From Streptomyces sp. Ag109_O5-10 (GTDB lineage Bacteria; Actinomycetota; Actinomycetes; Streptomycetales; Streptomycetaceae), in contig NZ_FNTQ01000001.1 in NCBI RefSeq assembly GCF_900105755.1, positions 7,254,001 through 7,318,000 of the forward strand: DNA of 64,000 nucleotides. Reading direction: 5' to 3'. The notes below the pieces were generated by a model. It had not been told where the DNA came from. It ran no database searches and was given only the letters and a program-made list of their open reading frames with translations. Positions within the stretch are counted from its first letter, which is position 1. The number at the start of each line of letters is the position of its first letter. Shown here one piece after another: positions 27,104 through 36,077 of this stretch. The translations under genes and the position numbers were made by a program.

Positions 27104-28326
27104 GCGACGACCGCTACACGGTGATCTCGGCCGACTGCCACGCGGGGGCGGACCTCCTCGACTACCGCCCCTACCTGGAGAGGCGGTACCAGGACGACTT
27201 CGACGGGTGGGCGGCGACGTACGTCAACCCGTACGAGGACCTGCTCGCCGACTCGGCGGACCGGAACTGGAACTCCGCGCGGCGGCTCGCGGAGCTGGAG
27301 GAGGACGGGATCGTCGCGGAGGTGATCTTCCCGAACACCATCCCGCCGTTCTTCCCGTCCGGCTCCCTCATGGCCCCCGCGCCGACGGCGGCGGAGTTCG
27401 AGCGCCGCTGGGCCGGCCTGCGCGCCCACAACCGCTGGCTCGCCGACTTCTGCGCCGACGCGCCGGGGCGCCGGGCGGGCGTCTTCCAGATCCTCCTCAA
27501 CGACGTCGACGAGGCCGTGAAGGAGATCCGGTGGGCGGCCGGCGCGGGCCTGAAGGGCGGCCTGATGCTCCCCGGCACCCCGCCCGGCTCGGGCCTGCCC
27601 GAACTGCACGCGCGCGTGTACGACCCGATCTGGGCCGTCTGCGCGGAACTCGGCGTCCCCGTCAACCACCACGCGGGCTCCGCCTCCCCGCCGCTCGGCG
27701 ACGAACCGGCGGCCCGCGCGGTCTTCATGGTCGAGACGACCTGGTTCTCCCACCGCGCGCTGTGGCACCTGGTCTTCGGCGGCGCCTTCCGCCGCCACCC
27801 CGAGCTGAAACTGGTCCTGACCGAACAGGGCTCCGGCTGGATCCCCGGGGTCCTGGCCATGCTGGACTACTACCACGGCCGCCTGCTGGCGGCGGCGCGG
27901 GCGACGACCGCGGAGGCGAAGTTCGGGGTGGGCCTCGCGGAGGCGATGGGCAGGCCGCCCTCCGAGGTGTGGCACGAGAACTGCTTCGTCGGCGCCAGCT
28001 TCATGCGCCCGCACGAGGTGCCGCTGCGCGACCGCATCGGCCTGGACAAGATCATGTGGGGCAGTGACTACCCGCACGACGAGGGCACGTTCCCGTACAC
28101 CAGGGAGGGCCTGCGCTTCGCCTTCGCCGGCGTCCCGCAGGGCGAGCTCGCCGCGATGCTCGGCGGCAACGCGGCCCGCGTGTACGGCTTCGACCTGGAC
28201 TTCCTGGACCCGATCGCGGCGAAGGCGGGGCCGACGGTGGCGGAGATCGCCGAACCGCTGCCGGAGCCGCCGGCGGACGCGACGAGCCCGGTGTTCGCGC
28301 GAGGGGCCTCGGTCCGGGTCTGGTGA
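27100..28326 (+). CDS. Amidohydrolase family protein (second of two)
   Basis: A 408-residue paralogue of the preceding protein. It shares ISADCHAG near residue 9-16, the NHHAGSA motif, VLTEQGSGWIP and WGSDYPHDEGTFPYTR. The two differ widely outside the motifs, so they may be two subunits or two successive enzymes. The GTG at 27100 overlaps the upstream TGA by four bases. Together with the decarboxylase-fold protein and SDR it completes a pathway-like operon of unknown substrate. Confidence 0.88.
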   Translation: MSDDRYTVISADCHAGADLLDYRPYLERRYQDDFDGWAATYVNPYEDLLADSADRNWNSARRLAELEEDGIVAEVIFPNTIPPFFPSGSLMAPAPTAAEFERRWAGLRAHNRWLADFCADAPGRRAGVFQILLNDVDEAVKEIRWAAGAGLKGGLMLPGTPPGSGLPELHARVYDPIWAVCAELGVPVNHHAGSASPPLGDEPAARAVFMVETTWFSHRALWHLVFGGAFRRHPELKLVLTEQGSGWIPGVLAMLDYYHGRLLAAARATTAEAKFGVGLAEAMGRPPSEVWHENCFVGASFMRPHEVPLRDRIGLDKIMWGSDYPHDEGTFPYTREGLRFAFAGVPQGELAAMLGGNAARVYGFDLDFLDPIAAKAGPTVAEIAEPLPEPPADATSPVFARGASVRVW

Positions 28327-28371
28327 CGTCGGTACGGCACCCGTCGGCCCCAGGATGCGATCCTCCCTGCT

Positions 28372-29085
28372 GTGACCGAACCCACGCACGACAACGAGGC
28401 CCACGGGGGAGCGCTCGGCTCCCGGTTGAACTGGCTGCGGGCGGCCGTCCTGGGCGCGAACGACGGCATCGTGTCGACGGCGGGCATCGTCGTCGGCGTC
28501 GCGGGCGCCACGGCCGACCGCAACACCCTGCTGACGGCGGGCCTGGCGGGCCTGCTCGCCGGATCCATGTCGATGGCGGCCGGGGAGTACGTCTCGGTGT
28601 CCACCCAGCGCGACTCCGAACTCGCCGCGCTGGCGCTGGAGAAGCGGGAGCTGAAGGAGCAGCCCGAGGCGGAGCTGGAGGAGCTGACCGAGCTGCTGGA
28701 ACGCCGTGGCCTGTCCCGGGAGGTGGCCCGCGAGGCGGCGGTCCAGCTGACGGAACGCGACGCCCTGAAGGCCCACGCGAGCGTGGAGCTGGGCATCGAC
28801 CCCGACGAGCTCACCAGCCCCTGGACCGCGGCCCTCGCCAGCTTCCTGGCGTTCACCGTGGGGGCGCTGCTCCCGCTGCTCGCGATCGTCCTGCCGCCCT
28901 CCGACTGGCGGCTCCCGGTGACGGTGGGCTCGGTCCTTGCGGCGCTCGTCCTGACCGGCTGGGCCAGCGCCCGCCTGGGAGCGGCCGCGGTGGGCCCGGC
29001 GGTGCTGCGCAACGTCCTGGGCGGAGCGCTGGCCATGGGGGTCACGTACGCGGCGGGGAGGCTGCTGGGGGCGGCCGGGATCTAG
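28372..29085 (+). CDS. VIT family (CCC1/VIT1) iron/manganese transporter
   Basis: A 237-residue membrane protein with the family signature GANDGIVSTAGIVVGVAGA near residues 28-46, followed by AGSMSMAAGEYVSVSTQRD. A central charged, Glu-rich domain (about residues 85-145) is the cytoplasmic metal-binding region in this family. Three further hydrophobic spans close the protein. It probably moves Fe(II) or Mn(II) out of the cytoplasm. The GTG at 28372 is the only start near the conserved N-terminus. Confidence 0.92.
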   Translation: MTEPTHDNEAHGGALGSRLNWLRAAVLGANDGIVSTAGIVVGVAGATADRNTLLTAGLAGLLAGSMSMAAGEYVSVSTQRDSELAALALEKRELKEQPEAELEELTELLERRGLSREVAREAAVQLTERDALKAHASVELGIDPDELTSPWTAALASFLAFTVGALLPLLAIVLPPSDWRLPVTVGSVLAALVLTGWASARLGAAAVGPAVLRNVLGGALAMGVTYAAGRLLGAAGI

Positions 29086-29088
29086 CCC

Positions 29089-29107
29089 GTTGGCGGAGAT
29101 CGCCAAC
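29089..29107 (+). terminator. Short hairpin after the VIT gene
   Basis: GTTGGCG (29089-29095) and CGCCAAC (29101-29107) form a perfect 7-bp stem with a 5-base loop, four bases after the stop. Short for a terminator and not followed by a U tract, so only a weak call. Confidence 0.35.
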
Positions 29108-29185
29108 AAGCAAGCGCGTACCGGTGTGAATACTTGTGGGTAACAACGTCTAGCCGCGGTCGACCGGCGGCTCTACGGTGCCCAC

Positions 29186-30052
29186 ATGCCGAACCTGCCC
29201 GATGTCGTGACGTGGTCGATACCCGCCTTCGTGCTGCTGACCGTGATCGAGGTGATCAGCTACCGCGTCCATCCCGACGACGACGAGGCCGGGTACGAGG
29301 CCAAGGACGCGGCCACGAGCATCGGCATGGGACTGGGGTCGCTCGTCTTCGACTTCGTGTGGAAGATCCCGATCGTCATGATCTACACGGCGGTGTACGA
29401 ACTGACCCCGCTGCGCGTCCCCGTCCTGTGGTGGACGGTCCCGCTGATGCTGCTCGCGCAGGACTTCTTCTACTACTGGTCCCACCGCGGCCACCACGTC
29501 ATCCGGATCCTGTGGGCCTGCCACGTCGTCCACCACTCCAGCAAGAAGTTCAACCTCTCCACCGCGCTGCGCCAGCCCTGGACCTCGCTGACCGTCTGGC
29601 CGTTCTACGTCCCGCTGGTGGCCGTGGGGGTGCACCCGGCCGCGCTCGCCTTCTGCTCCTCCGCCAACCTCGTCTACCAGTTCTGGATCCACACCGAACG
29701 CATCGACAAGATGCCCCGGTGGTTCGAGTTCGTGTTCAACACGCCGTCCCACCACCGTGTGCACCACGCCTCCCAGGGCGGCTACCTGGACCGCAACTTC
29801 GGCGGGATCCTGATCGTCTGGGACCGGCTGTTCGGGTCCTGGGTGGCGGAGACCGAGCGGCCCGTGTACGGGTTGACCAAGAACATCAACACGTTCAACC
29901 CCGTCAAGGTGGCCACCCACGAGTACGTCGCCATCGCCAAGGACATCAGGGCCGCGCGCAGCTGGCGGGAGCGGGCCGGACGGGTGTTCCGGGGACCTGG
30001 CTGGGCACCGGCTCCCGCGGTGGAACAGGCCGAGGAGTCCGTGGCCGCGTGA
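29186..30052 (+). CDS. Fatty acid hydroxylase/sterol desaturase family protein
   Basis: A 288-residue di-iron membrane enzyme. The three histidine boxes are HRGHH, HVVHHSS and HRVHH, in the expected order, with four or so hydrophobic spans among them and a basic C-terminal tail. The family hydroxylates or desaturates lipids at the membrane. The ATG at 29186 follows a TACGGT hexamer by only a few bases, so it might be leaderless. Its TGA overlaps the GTG of the next gene, so the two are coupled. Confidence 0.92.
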   Translation: MPNLPDVVTWSIPAFVLLTVIEVISYRVHPDDDEAGYEAKDAATSIGMGLGSLVFDFVWKIPIVMIYTAVYELTPLRVPVLWWTVPLMLLAQDFFYYWSHRGHHVIRILWACHVVHHSSKKFNLSTALRQPWTSLTVWPFYVPLVAVGVHPAALAFCSSANLVYQFWIHTERIDKMPRWFEFVFNTPSHHRVHHASQGGYLDRNFGGILIVWDRLFGSWVAETERPVYGLTKNINTFNPVKVATHEYVAIAKDIRAARSWRERAGRVFRGPGWAPAPAVEQAEESVAA

Positions 30053-30714
30053 GGGCGTCCCGGGAGCTGCTCGCCGCCTTCGCCCTCGCCGTCCTCCTCG
30101 ACCTCGCCTTCCTGGCCGTCGGCTTCCGCACCGGGCACGTCGTCGCCAAGGTGCTCCTGATGCCCCTGCTCGCCGCGTCCGCCGCCCGCGCGGGCGCCCC
30201 GCGGCTCCTGGTCGCCGCCCTGCTGTGCGGCTGGGGCGGCGACGTCCTGCTCCTCTCCGGCGCCGACTCCGCCTTCATGGCGGGCATGGCCTCCTTCGCC
30301 GCCGGACACGTCTGCTATCTGGTCCTCTTCCGCCGCCAGGGCCCGCCACACGCCCGTGCGCGTCTGCTCGGCCTCGCCTATGCCGCCGCCCTCGTCACCC
30401 TGGTCGCCCTGCTCTGGCCCGACCTGCCGGCCGGCCTGCGCGTCCCCGTGGCCGGCTACAGCACCCTGCTCACCGCCATGGCGTACACCGCCGCCGGCCG
30501 GCTCGGTCCGGCGGCCGCGCTCGGCGGCGCGCTCTTCATGCTCTCCGACACGCTGATCGCGACCGGCGTCGCCGACTGGCCGCAACTGCCGCGACCCGAC
30601 TTCTGGATCATGCTCACCTACGCGGCGGCACAGTTCCTGCTGGTCCGCGGCACCCTCGACGCGCGCCGTGCCCCGGGCACGGCGTACCGTGAAGTGCGCT
30701 CGACCACCCCCTGA
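30049..30714 (+). CDS. YhhN/TMEM86 family membrane protein (lysoplasmalogenase-like)
   Basis: A 221-residue polytopic protein with about eight hydrophobic spans. Conserved family features are LLCGWGGDVLLLS near residues 58-70, FAAGHVCYLVLF and the late segment ALGGALFMLSDTLIA. Known family members (TMEM86, YhhN) hydrolyse the vinyl-ether bond of lysoplasmalogens. The GTG overlaps the stop of the fatty-acid-hydroxylase gene, which suggests a joint role in ether or modified lipid metabolism; that is inference. Confidence 0.88.
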   Translation: MRASRELLAAFALAVLLDLAFLAVGFRTGHVVAKVLLMPLLAASAARAGAPRLLVAALLCGWGGDVLLLSGADSAFMAGMASFAAGHVCYLVLFRRQGPPHARARLLGLAYAAALVTLVALLWPDLPAGLRVPVAGYSTLLTAMAYTAAGRLGPAAALGGALFMLSDTLIATGVADWPQLPRPDFWIMLTYAAAQFLLVRGTLDARRAPGTAYREVRSTTP

Positions 30715-30750
30715 GCGCCCCCACGACACCGCACGAGAAGGACCCTCGCC

Positions 30751-31797
30751 ATGCGCGCCACCACCATCCACGCCCCGTTCGACATGCGCGTGGAGGACGT
30801 GCCCGAGCCCATGGTGCAGCTGCCCACCGACGCCGTCGTACGGGTGTTGCGCGCCTGCATCTGCGGCAGCGACCTGTGGGCCTACCGGGGCGAGGCGGCC
30901 CGGCAGCCGGGGCAGCGCATCGGCCACGAGTTCCTCGGCGTGGTCGAGGAGACCGGCTCCGAGGTGGGCACCGTGCGGCGCGGCGACCTCGTGGTCGCCC
31001 CCTTCATGTGGTCCGACGGAGTCTGCGACTACTGCCGCGAGGGCCTGACCACGTCCTGCGAGCACGGCGGCTTCTGGGGCGCGGTCGGGTACGACGGCGG
31101 CCAGGGCGAGGCCGTACGGGTCCCGTTCGCCGACGGCACCCTGGTCCAGCTGCCCAAGGACGCCGCCTCCGACGACCACCTGCTCTCCGCTCTGCTGACC
31201 CTCTCCGACGTGCTCGGCACCGGCCACCACGCGGCCCTCGGCGCGGGCGTCCGGCCCGGCGCCACGGTCGCCGTCGTCGGCGACGGCGCGGTCGGCCTGT
31301 GCGCCGTGCTGGCCGCCAAGCGGCTGGGTGCCGAGCGGATCATCGCGCTGGGCCGGCACGAGGTGCGCACCGACATCGCGCGCCGCTTCGGCGCCACCGA
31401 CGTCGTCGCCGAGCGCGGGGACGCGGCCGTGGATGCGGTACGCGCACTCACCCGGGGCCAGGGCGCGCACGCCGTCGTCGAGGCCGTGGGCACCGAGCAG
31501 TCCATGCGGACGGCCGTCAACATCACCCGCGACGGCGGTGCGATCGGCTTCGTCGGCGTCCCGCACGGCAGCGGCACCGGACTGGACCTCGGCGTCATGT
31601 TCGACCGGAACATCGCCCTGCGCGGCGGTGTCGCCCCGGTCCGCGCCTACATCCCCGACCTGCTCCCCGACGTCCTCGACGGCACGATCGACCCGTCGCC
31701 GGTCTTCGACCTCACCGTCGGCATCGAGGGCGTGCCCGACGGCTACAAGGCGATGGACGAGCGCACCGCCCTGAAGGTGCTCGTCACGAACGGCTGA
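30751..31797 (+). CDS. Zinc-dependent alcohol dehydrogenase
   Basis: A 348-residue MDR-superfamily oxidoreductase. The catalytic zinc site is recognised by ACICGSD and IGHEFLGVV. The structural zinc loop reads GVCDYCREGLTTSC, with three cysteines where four are usual, so the second zinc may be weak. The Rossmann motif is VVGDGAVGL, and binding of NAD(P) is expected. The ATG at 30751 has GAGAAGGA upstream. It has no obvious operon partner and its substrate is not predictable. Confidence 0.92.
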   Translation: MRATTIHAPFDMRVEDVPEPMVQLPTDAVVRVLRACICGSDLWAYRGEAARQPGQRIGHEFLGVVEETGSEVGTVRRGDLVVAPFMWSDGVCDYCREGLTTSCEHGGFWGAVGYDGGQGEAVRVPFADGTLVQLPKDAASDDHLLSALLTLSDVLGTGHHAALGAGVRPGATVAVVGDGAVGLCAVLAAKRLGAERIIALGRHEVRTDIARRFGATDVVAERGDAAVDAVRALTRGQGAHAVVEAVGTEQSMRTAVNITRDGGAIGFVGVPHGSGTGLDLGVMFDRNIALRGGVAPVRAYIPDLLPDVLDGTIDPSPVFDLTVGIEGVPDGYKAMDERTALKVLVTNG

Positions 31798-31859
31798 ATC
31801 ACTGACGGACGGCTGCCGTTGCCCATGTTGACCGGCGGACGACTGTGGCACGGGCCCAG

Positions 31860-31910
31860 TTGATCAAGTCCAGTTGGTCAAGTCGGCCTGATCAAGTCCA
31901 CCTGATCGGC
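31860..31910. repeat. Short imperfect tandem repeat, about 15 bp
   Basis: TGATCAAGTCC and TGGTCAAGTC alternate four times across this stretch just past the alcohol dehydrogenase gene and over the end of the CopD-like gene. Not coding in any convincing frame outside the latter's stop. Confidence 0.45.
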
Positions 31911-32893
31911 AGCGGCAGTGCCGTCAGCACCCCCGACACCGCGACCACCACCCCCAGCACGGCCACCTCGGCCCGCGCGGGGACGTACGCGGTCAGCGGG
32001 TCGGCCGCCCGGCGCAGCCGGTACCGGGCCCACAGCGCGAGCACGGCGACGGCGGCGACGAGGGTCACCTTGGCCAGCAGGGTGCGCCCGTACGCCGTCG
32101 TCGTCAGCTGGTCCAGGACCGTGCCCGCGGGCATCCGCCGCAGCGAACTCCACACGCCCGTCGCGGTGATGGCCGCGAGCAGCACGGCGGCCACGCGCGC
32201 GTAGAGCCCGAGCAGCGCCGCCCCGGCCTCCCGGCCCCGCCACCGGCGCAGCATGCGCAGCGCGTGCAGCAGGCCGCCCGCCCACAGCGTCGCGCACGCC
32301 AGATGCACCAGGGTCAGCGCGGAACCGAGCAACGGGCTGTGCTCGGGCGCGGGATGGGCCCGCAGCGCCTCGGCGACGGCCACCGCGGCAAGCGGCCACA
32401 CCTGGGTCGCCGGGCGGCGCGCGCGGGCGCACAGACCGGCCAGCAGAAAGGCGTTGACCTCGATCAGCGCCAGCTTGCCGTCGCGCGACCGGTACAGGCC
32501 GCCCACGTCGATGTCGGCGAGCGAGCGCGGCACCAGGTTGCCCGTCGACACGACCGACGCGAGCCCCAGCGCGGCGACGAACCCGGCGGCGGCCGCGAAC
32601 ACCGCCCAGCCGGTGGGCCGTTCGGTCGGCGCGTCCGGCAGCCGGCGGACCAGCCGGTCCACGAACAGCTCACCCGCCGGCACGCACAGGGCGGCGAACA
32701 GCAGCCCGCGCAGCAGCGCGATACCGCCCACCCCGGGCGCCGCGGCCTCCCCGGTGCCCCGCAGCGCGGCGGACGGCCCGAGCAGGGGTATCAGGGCGGC
32801 CACCGCCGCCAGCAGCAGGACGGCGACGGCCCGCCAGGTCCCCGGATGTCTCGCGGGGCCGCTCGCGGCCACCTCGGCGGTCGGTCGTGTCAA
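31892..32893 (-). CDS. CopD-like domain membrane protein
   Basis: A 333-residue polytopic protein with about nine hydrophobic spans and the CopD domain features LTLVHLACATLWAGGLLHAL near the middle and TAYGRTLLAKVTLVAAVAVL near the C-terminus. CopD proteins take part in copper uptake or resistance. No CopC gene adjoins it. The start is uncertain: a TTG at 32893 with GGGGGGG just upstream is in frame and leads into TRPTAEVAAS; no ATG or GTG nearby is better placed. Confidence 0.8.
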   Translation of the reverse strand: MTRPTAEVAASGPARHPGTWRAVAVLLLAAVAALIPLLGPSAALRGTGEAAAPGVGGIALLRGLLFAALCVPAGELFVDRLVRRLPDAPTERPTGWAVFAAAAGFVAALGLASVVSTGNLVPRSLADIDVGGLYRSRDGKLALIEVNAFLLAGLCARARRPATQVWPLAAVAVAEALRAHPAPEHSPLLGSALTLVHLACATLWAGGLLHALRMLRRWRGREAGAALLGLYARVAAVLLAAITATGVWSSLRRMPAGTVLDQLTTTAYGRTLLAKVTLVAAVAVLALWARYRLRRAADPLTAYVPARAEVAVLGVVVAVSGVLTALPLPIRWT

Positions 32894-33049
32894 CGGCCCC
32901 CCCGTTCTCCACCAGCCATGACAGAAGCGGGCAAGTACAGGAAAACAGCCGGCGGAACGGCATACCACCCATTCATGGGTTTCCGGCCACCCCGGCGGCC
33001 CGCTCACGCCGGGCGGCCCGGGTCCGTCCTCATCTCGGGGCCTCGGCGT

Positions 33050-34426
33050 TCATGCCCAACGGGCCGGGCTCGACCCCCACGGCACCGGCGGGCGCGCCCA
33101 GTCGGCCGGGCCGCCCTCGAAGGACAACGGCGGACGCGCGTACCGCAGCCGACCCAGCGGGCCGTCCGTCCCGGCGAGCCAGGCGTCCGGCCCCTCGTAC
33201 GGCTCGCCGGCCGCGGGTTCCGGCTCCAGTTCCTCCGTGAGCCACCGCGCGGTCCGCGCCAGCGCCAGCCGCACGAACCTGCTGCCCCCGTCGTACGACT
33301 GCTCGGTCAGGGCCCGCAGCACGCCTGCGGCCAGCAGGTAGCCGGTGCCGTGGTCCAGGGCCTGCGCGGGCAGCGTGCCCGGCCGGTCCGCCGGGCCCTC
33401 GGTCTCCGCGATGCCGGTGGCGACCTGTACCAGGCTGTCGAAGCCGCGCCGCCCGCCCCACGGCCCGTACGCGCCCCACGCCGACACCTGGGCCACGACC
33501 AGCCCGGGCCGCCGCTCGGCCAGCGCCTCGGGGGAGAGCCCGAACCGGTCCAGGGCGCCCGGCCGGTAGCCGGTGACCACGACGTCCGCCGCGGCCAGCA
33601 GCTCCTCGAAGGCGGCCCGGTCCGTCGCCAGGTCCAGCGTCGCCGAGCGCTTCCCGAAGCCCGTGTCGGCGTGCTGGTCGGGGAGTTCGGGCAGCCAGGG
33701 CGCGTCCAGGCGCAGGACGTCGGCGCCCAGCAGTCCGAGGGTGCGGGTGGCGACCGGTCCGGCGAGGACCCGGGTCAGGTCCAGGACGCGCAGCCCGGCG
33801 GCGGGCAGCAGGGGAGCGGCGCCGGCGTCGAGCGGCGGGAGCACGCGCGCGCGTGCCGTGTCCAGGCGGTCGCGCTCGACGAGGGGGTGCGCGGCCACGG
33901 CGGCCGCCTGCTCGTGCCGGGCCCACTCGCCGGGGGAGCGCAGCGCCACGGCGAGTCCGCCGGCGGAGCAGACCGTGTTCTCGACGTCCAGTGCGGGCCG
34001 CGCGGCGATCCGGGCGGCGGCCTCCTCCGGGGAGGCGTGCTCCGGCAGGCCGAGCGCACGCAGCAGCCGAGCGCCGTGGTGGGGGTAGTTGGCGTGGGTG
34101 CGCACCCACCCGTCCGCCGCGCGCCAGAACCGGGACAGCGGAGCGAACTGAACCGGCGCCCGCCCGTCGACCAGCAGGTGCCGCTCGCTGGTGAACGCCG
34201 TCGCCACGGCTCCGTCGTCCACCCGCACGCGGGGCACCTCCGTGGCCCCGGTCCGCCGTGCCGCCAGCTCGGCGGCGGCCAGTGCGCACACGCCCGTGCA
34301 GGCGCGGGCGAGCTGACGCACCGGAAGACGCGCCGGGAGCGTGCCTATGCGCGTCACGGTCGTGACCCGCGCGGGCAGCGACGGATCGCCGCCCAGCGCG
34401 GACCACGCGTACTTGATTCCAGTCAT
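33050..34426 (-). CDS. Family III CoA-transferase (CaiB/BaiF-like)
   Basis: A 458-residue protein of the family III CoA-transferase fold. It shows the LRVLDLTRVLAGPVATRTLG motif of the central domain, GKRSATLDL, VVTGYRPGALDRFG and QVSAWG. The N-terminal 170 residues are a diverged duplicate-like half. The catalytic aspartate is not obvious to me. The ATG at 34426 lies inside a 12-bp palindrome (CAGTCATGACTG) and has no ribosome-binding site, which may indicate a leaderless message or operator overlap. Confidence 0.85.
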   Translation of the reverse strand: MTGIKYAWSALGGDPSLPARVTTVTRIGTLPARLPVRQLARACTGVCALAAAELAARRTGATEVPRVRVDDGAVATAFTSERHLLVDGRAPVQFAPLSRFWRAADGWVRTHANYPHHGARLLRALGLPEHASPEEAAARIAARPALDVENTVCSAGGLAVALRSPGEWARHEQAAAVAAHPLVERDRLDTARARVLPPLDAGAAPLLPAAGLRVLDLTRVLAGPVATRTLGLLGADVLRLDAPWLPELPDQHADTGFGKRSATLDLATDRAAFEELLAAADVVVTGYRPGALDRFGLSPEALAERRPGLVVAQVSAWGAYGPWGGRRGFDSLVQVATGIAETEGPADRPGTLPAQALDHGTGYLLAAGVLRALTEQSYDGGSRFVRLALARTARWLTEELEPEPAAGEPYEGPDAWLAGTDGPLGRLRYARPPLSFEGGPADWARPPVPWGSSPARWA

Positions 34427-34431
34427 GACTG
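34420..34431 (-). promoter_or_regulatory. Palindrome over the CoA-transferase start codon
   Basis: CAGTCATGACTG is a perfect 12-bp palindrome containing the ATG of the downstream gene. It lies in an unusually AT-rich stretch (34420-34465) with TTGATC and CATAGT hexamers on the minus strand, so promoter and operator may overlap here. Function inferred only. Confidence 0.3.
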
Positions 34432-34472
34432 AACTATGCATTATTGACTGGATCAATATATGTACTCGGAGG

Positions 34473-36014
34473 CTACCTGGTCACCGCCGCCAGTGCGTCG
34501 GCCGTGCCCCAGCCGTAGAAGCCGTTGTGGTTCCGGGAGCCCTCGCACACCGCGTCGACCTTGCCGTCGCCGTCGATGTCGTACGGGTCGGTGCACGGCG
34601 TGGCGGTCGCCTCGGCGTACAGCAGGGCCTTCACCAGGGCGGCGGAAGCGTGCGGATGGGTCGACTTGATCAGTGCGGCGACTCCGACGACGTGCGGGGT
34701 CGCCATCGACGTACCGGCCATGTAGCCCCACTTGCCGCCCGGCAGCGGGCCGAGGATCAGGCCGCTGGTGGCGGGGGGTTCCGGCGCCTGGTAGGCCGTC
34801 GAGTCGCCGCCGGGTGCGGCGATGTCGATGACCCCGAGGCCGTAGTTGGAGAACGAGGACTTGAGGCCCTTCGCACCGGTCGCCGCGACGGTGACCACAC
34901 CCGGCAGCTGGGTCGGGATGTCGAAGCACTTGTGCGGGTCGATCACCCGGTCGACGGGCGTGCCGTCGTTCGGCGAGACCGGGTCGGTGATCGAGTGGGA
35001 GGCCAGGTCGTAGCTCTCGTTGCCGGCCGCCGCGACATTGACCGTGCCCTTGCGCTCCGCGAACTGCGAGGCCCGGGTGATGGCGTCGACGAGTGCCTTC
35101 TGGTCCGGGTCGTCGGTGCAGTTGAAGTACCAGGGGTCGGTGTAATAGCTGTTGTTGGTGACGTCGATGTGGTGCTCCGCCGCCCACACGAAGCCGCAGA
35201 CCACGGCCTCCGTGTAGAAGTACCCGGCGGTGGTGGCGACCTTGATCCCGGCCACCTTGACGCCCGGCGCCACACCGGTGATGCCGACCCCGTTCCTGGC
35301 GCCCGCGATCTCGCCCGCCACGTGCGTGCCGTGCGGGCTCTCCGCCGCGGTGGGCCGCCAGGCGCCGTATGTCGTGTCCGGCCTGCCCGAGACACAGTTG
35401 GTGGACTGTGCGGCGGAGAAGTTCGGGGCGATGTCCGGGTGGGTGTCGTCCACGCCCGTGTCGATGACGGCGACGGTGACCTTCGAACTCCCGAGGGTCT
35501 TCTCGTGCGCCTTGTCCGCCTTGATGGCCGGCAGGTCCCACTGCAGCGGCTCCAGCGGGTCCTGCCCGTCGGCCGCCCGAGCGTCCGCCGCCGATATCTG
35601 CTCGGAGCTCAGCACCTCGGGCGTGCCCACGTCGGTGGTCGACTGGGCGGGCAGCGGCGCGTTGCGGGTGTTCCCGGCCGAGTCCACGCCGGGCACCTTC
35701 CGGATGATCTTGGCGAAGTCGGCGTTCGACGAATGGACGACTATCACGCCGATCTCGTCGTACGCGATCACCGCCGAACCGCCGGCCCGCGCGATCGCCT
35801 TCTGCACGCGCTCGGAAGTGCCGTGTCCGGGACGGACGTTGACGACGTAGCTGAGGGACGTCGTGTCGTCACCGGCGGGCCTGGCCGCGGCCGTGGCCAC
35901 GCCGGTGTCGGCGGCGGACGCCGGGACAGTGGGCAGGAAGGCGAGGGCCGTGGCCATGGCCATGCCGAGCGGGAGGGCGAGGACGCGACGGTGGCGCGGC
36001 TGGGGCGCGGTCAT
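34473..36014 (-). CDS. Secreted S8 family serine protease (subtilisin-like), copy 1
   Basis: A 513-residue secreted protease. Signal peptide about residues 1-35 (ending PASAAD), an I9-like prodomain to about residue 160, then the catalytic domain with D185 in VIDTGVDDTHPD, H228 in SPHGTHVAGE, N332 in AAAGNES and S436 in GTSMATPH. A calcium-loop-like DIDGDGKVD sits at 479-487 near the C-terminus. It is a close paralogue of the next gene upstream, separated by 63 bases, and both read on the minus strand. Probably a tandem duplication. Confidence 0.93.
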   Translation of the reverse strand: MTAPQPRHRRVLALPLGMAMATALAFLPTVPASAADTGVATAAARPAGDDTTSLSYVVNVRPGHGTSERVQKAIARAGGSAVIAYDEIGVIVVHSSNADFAKIIRKVPGVDSAGNTRNAPLPAQSTTDVGTPEVLSSEQISAADARAADGQDPLEPLQWDLPAIKADKAHEKTLGSSKVTVAVIDTGVDDTHPDIAPNFSAAQSTNCVSGRPDTTYGAWRPTAAESPHGTHVAGEIAGARNGVGITGVAPGVKVAGIKVATTAGYFYTEAVVCGFVWAAEHHIDVTNNSYYTDPWYFNCTDDPDQKALVDAITRASQFAERKGTVNVAAAGNESYDLASHSITDPVSPNDGTPVDRVIDPHKCFDIPTQLPGVVTVAATGAKGLKSSFSNYGLGVIDIAAPGGDSTAYQAPEPPATSGLILGPLPGGKWGYMAGTSMATPHVVGVAALIKSTHPHASAALVKALLYAEATATPCTDPYDIDGDGKVDAVCEGSRNHNGFYGWGTADALAAVTR

Positions 36015-36077
36015 CTGAGGTCTCCAGTTCGTTCGCTGAGCGGGGCGTGCCGTGCGGGAAGTCCTGCTCTGCGGGGC

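Noticed and set aside
24116..28326. Secondary-metabolite gene cluster
   Set aside because: No polyketide, peptide or terpene synthase accompanies the SDR, decarboxylase and amidohydrolases; a catabolic pathway is more likely.
26773..29109. 778-codon minus-strand ORF opposite the amidohydrolase and VIT genes
   Set aside because: Arg/Gly/Val-rich shadow with no motif; the plus strand carries three well-supported genes.
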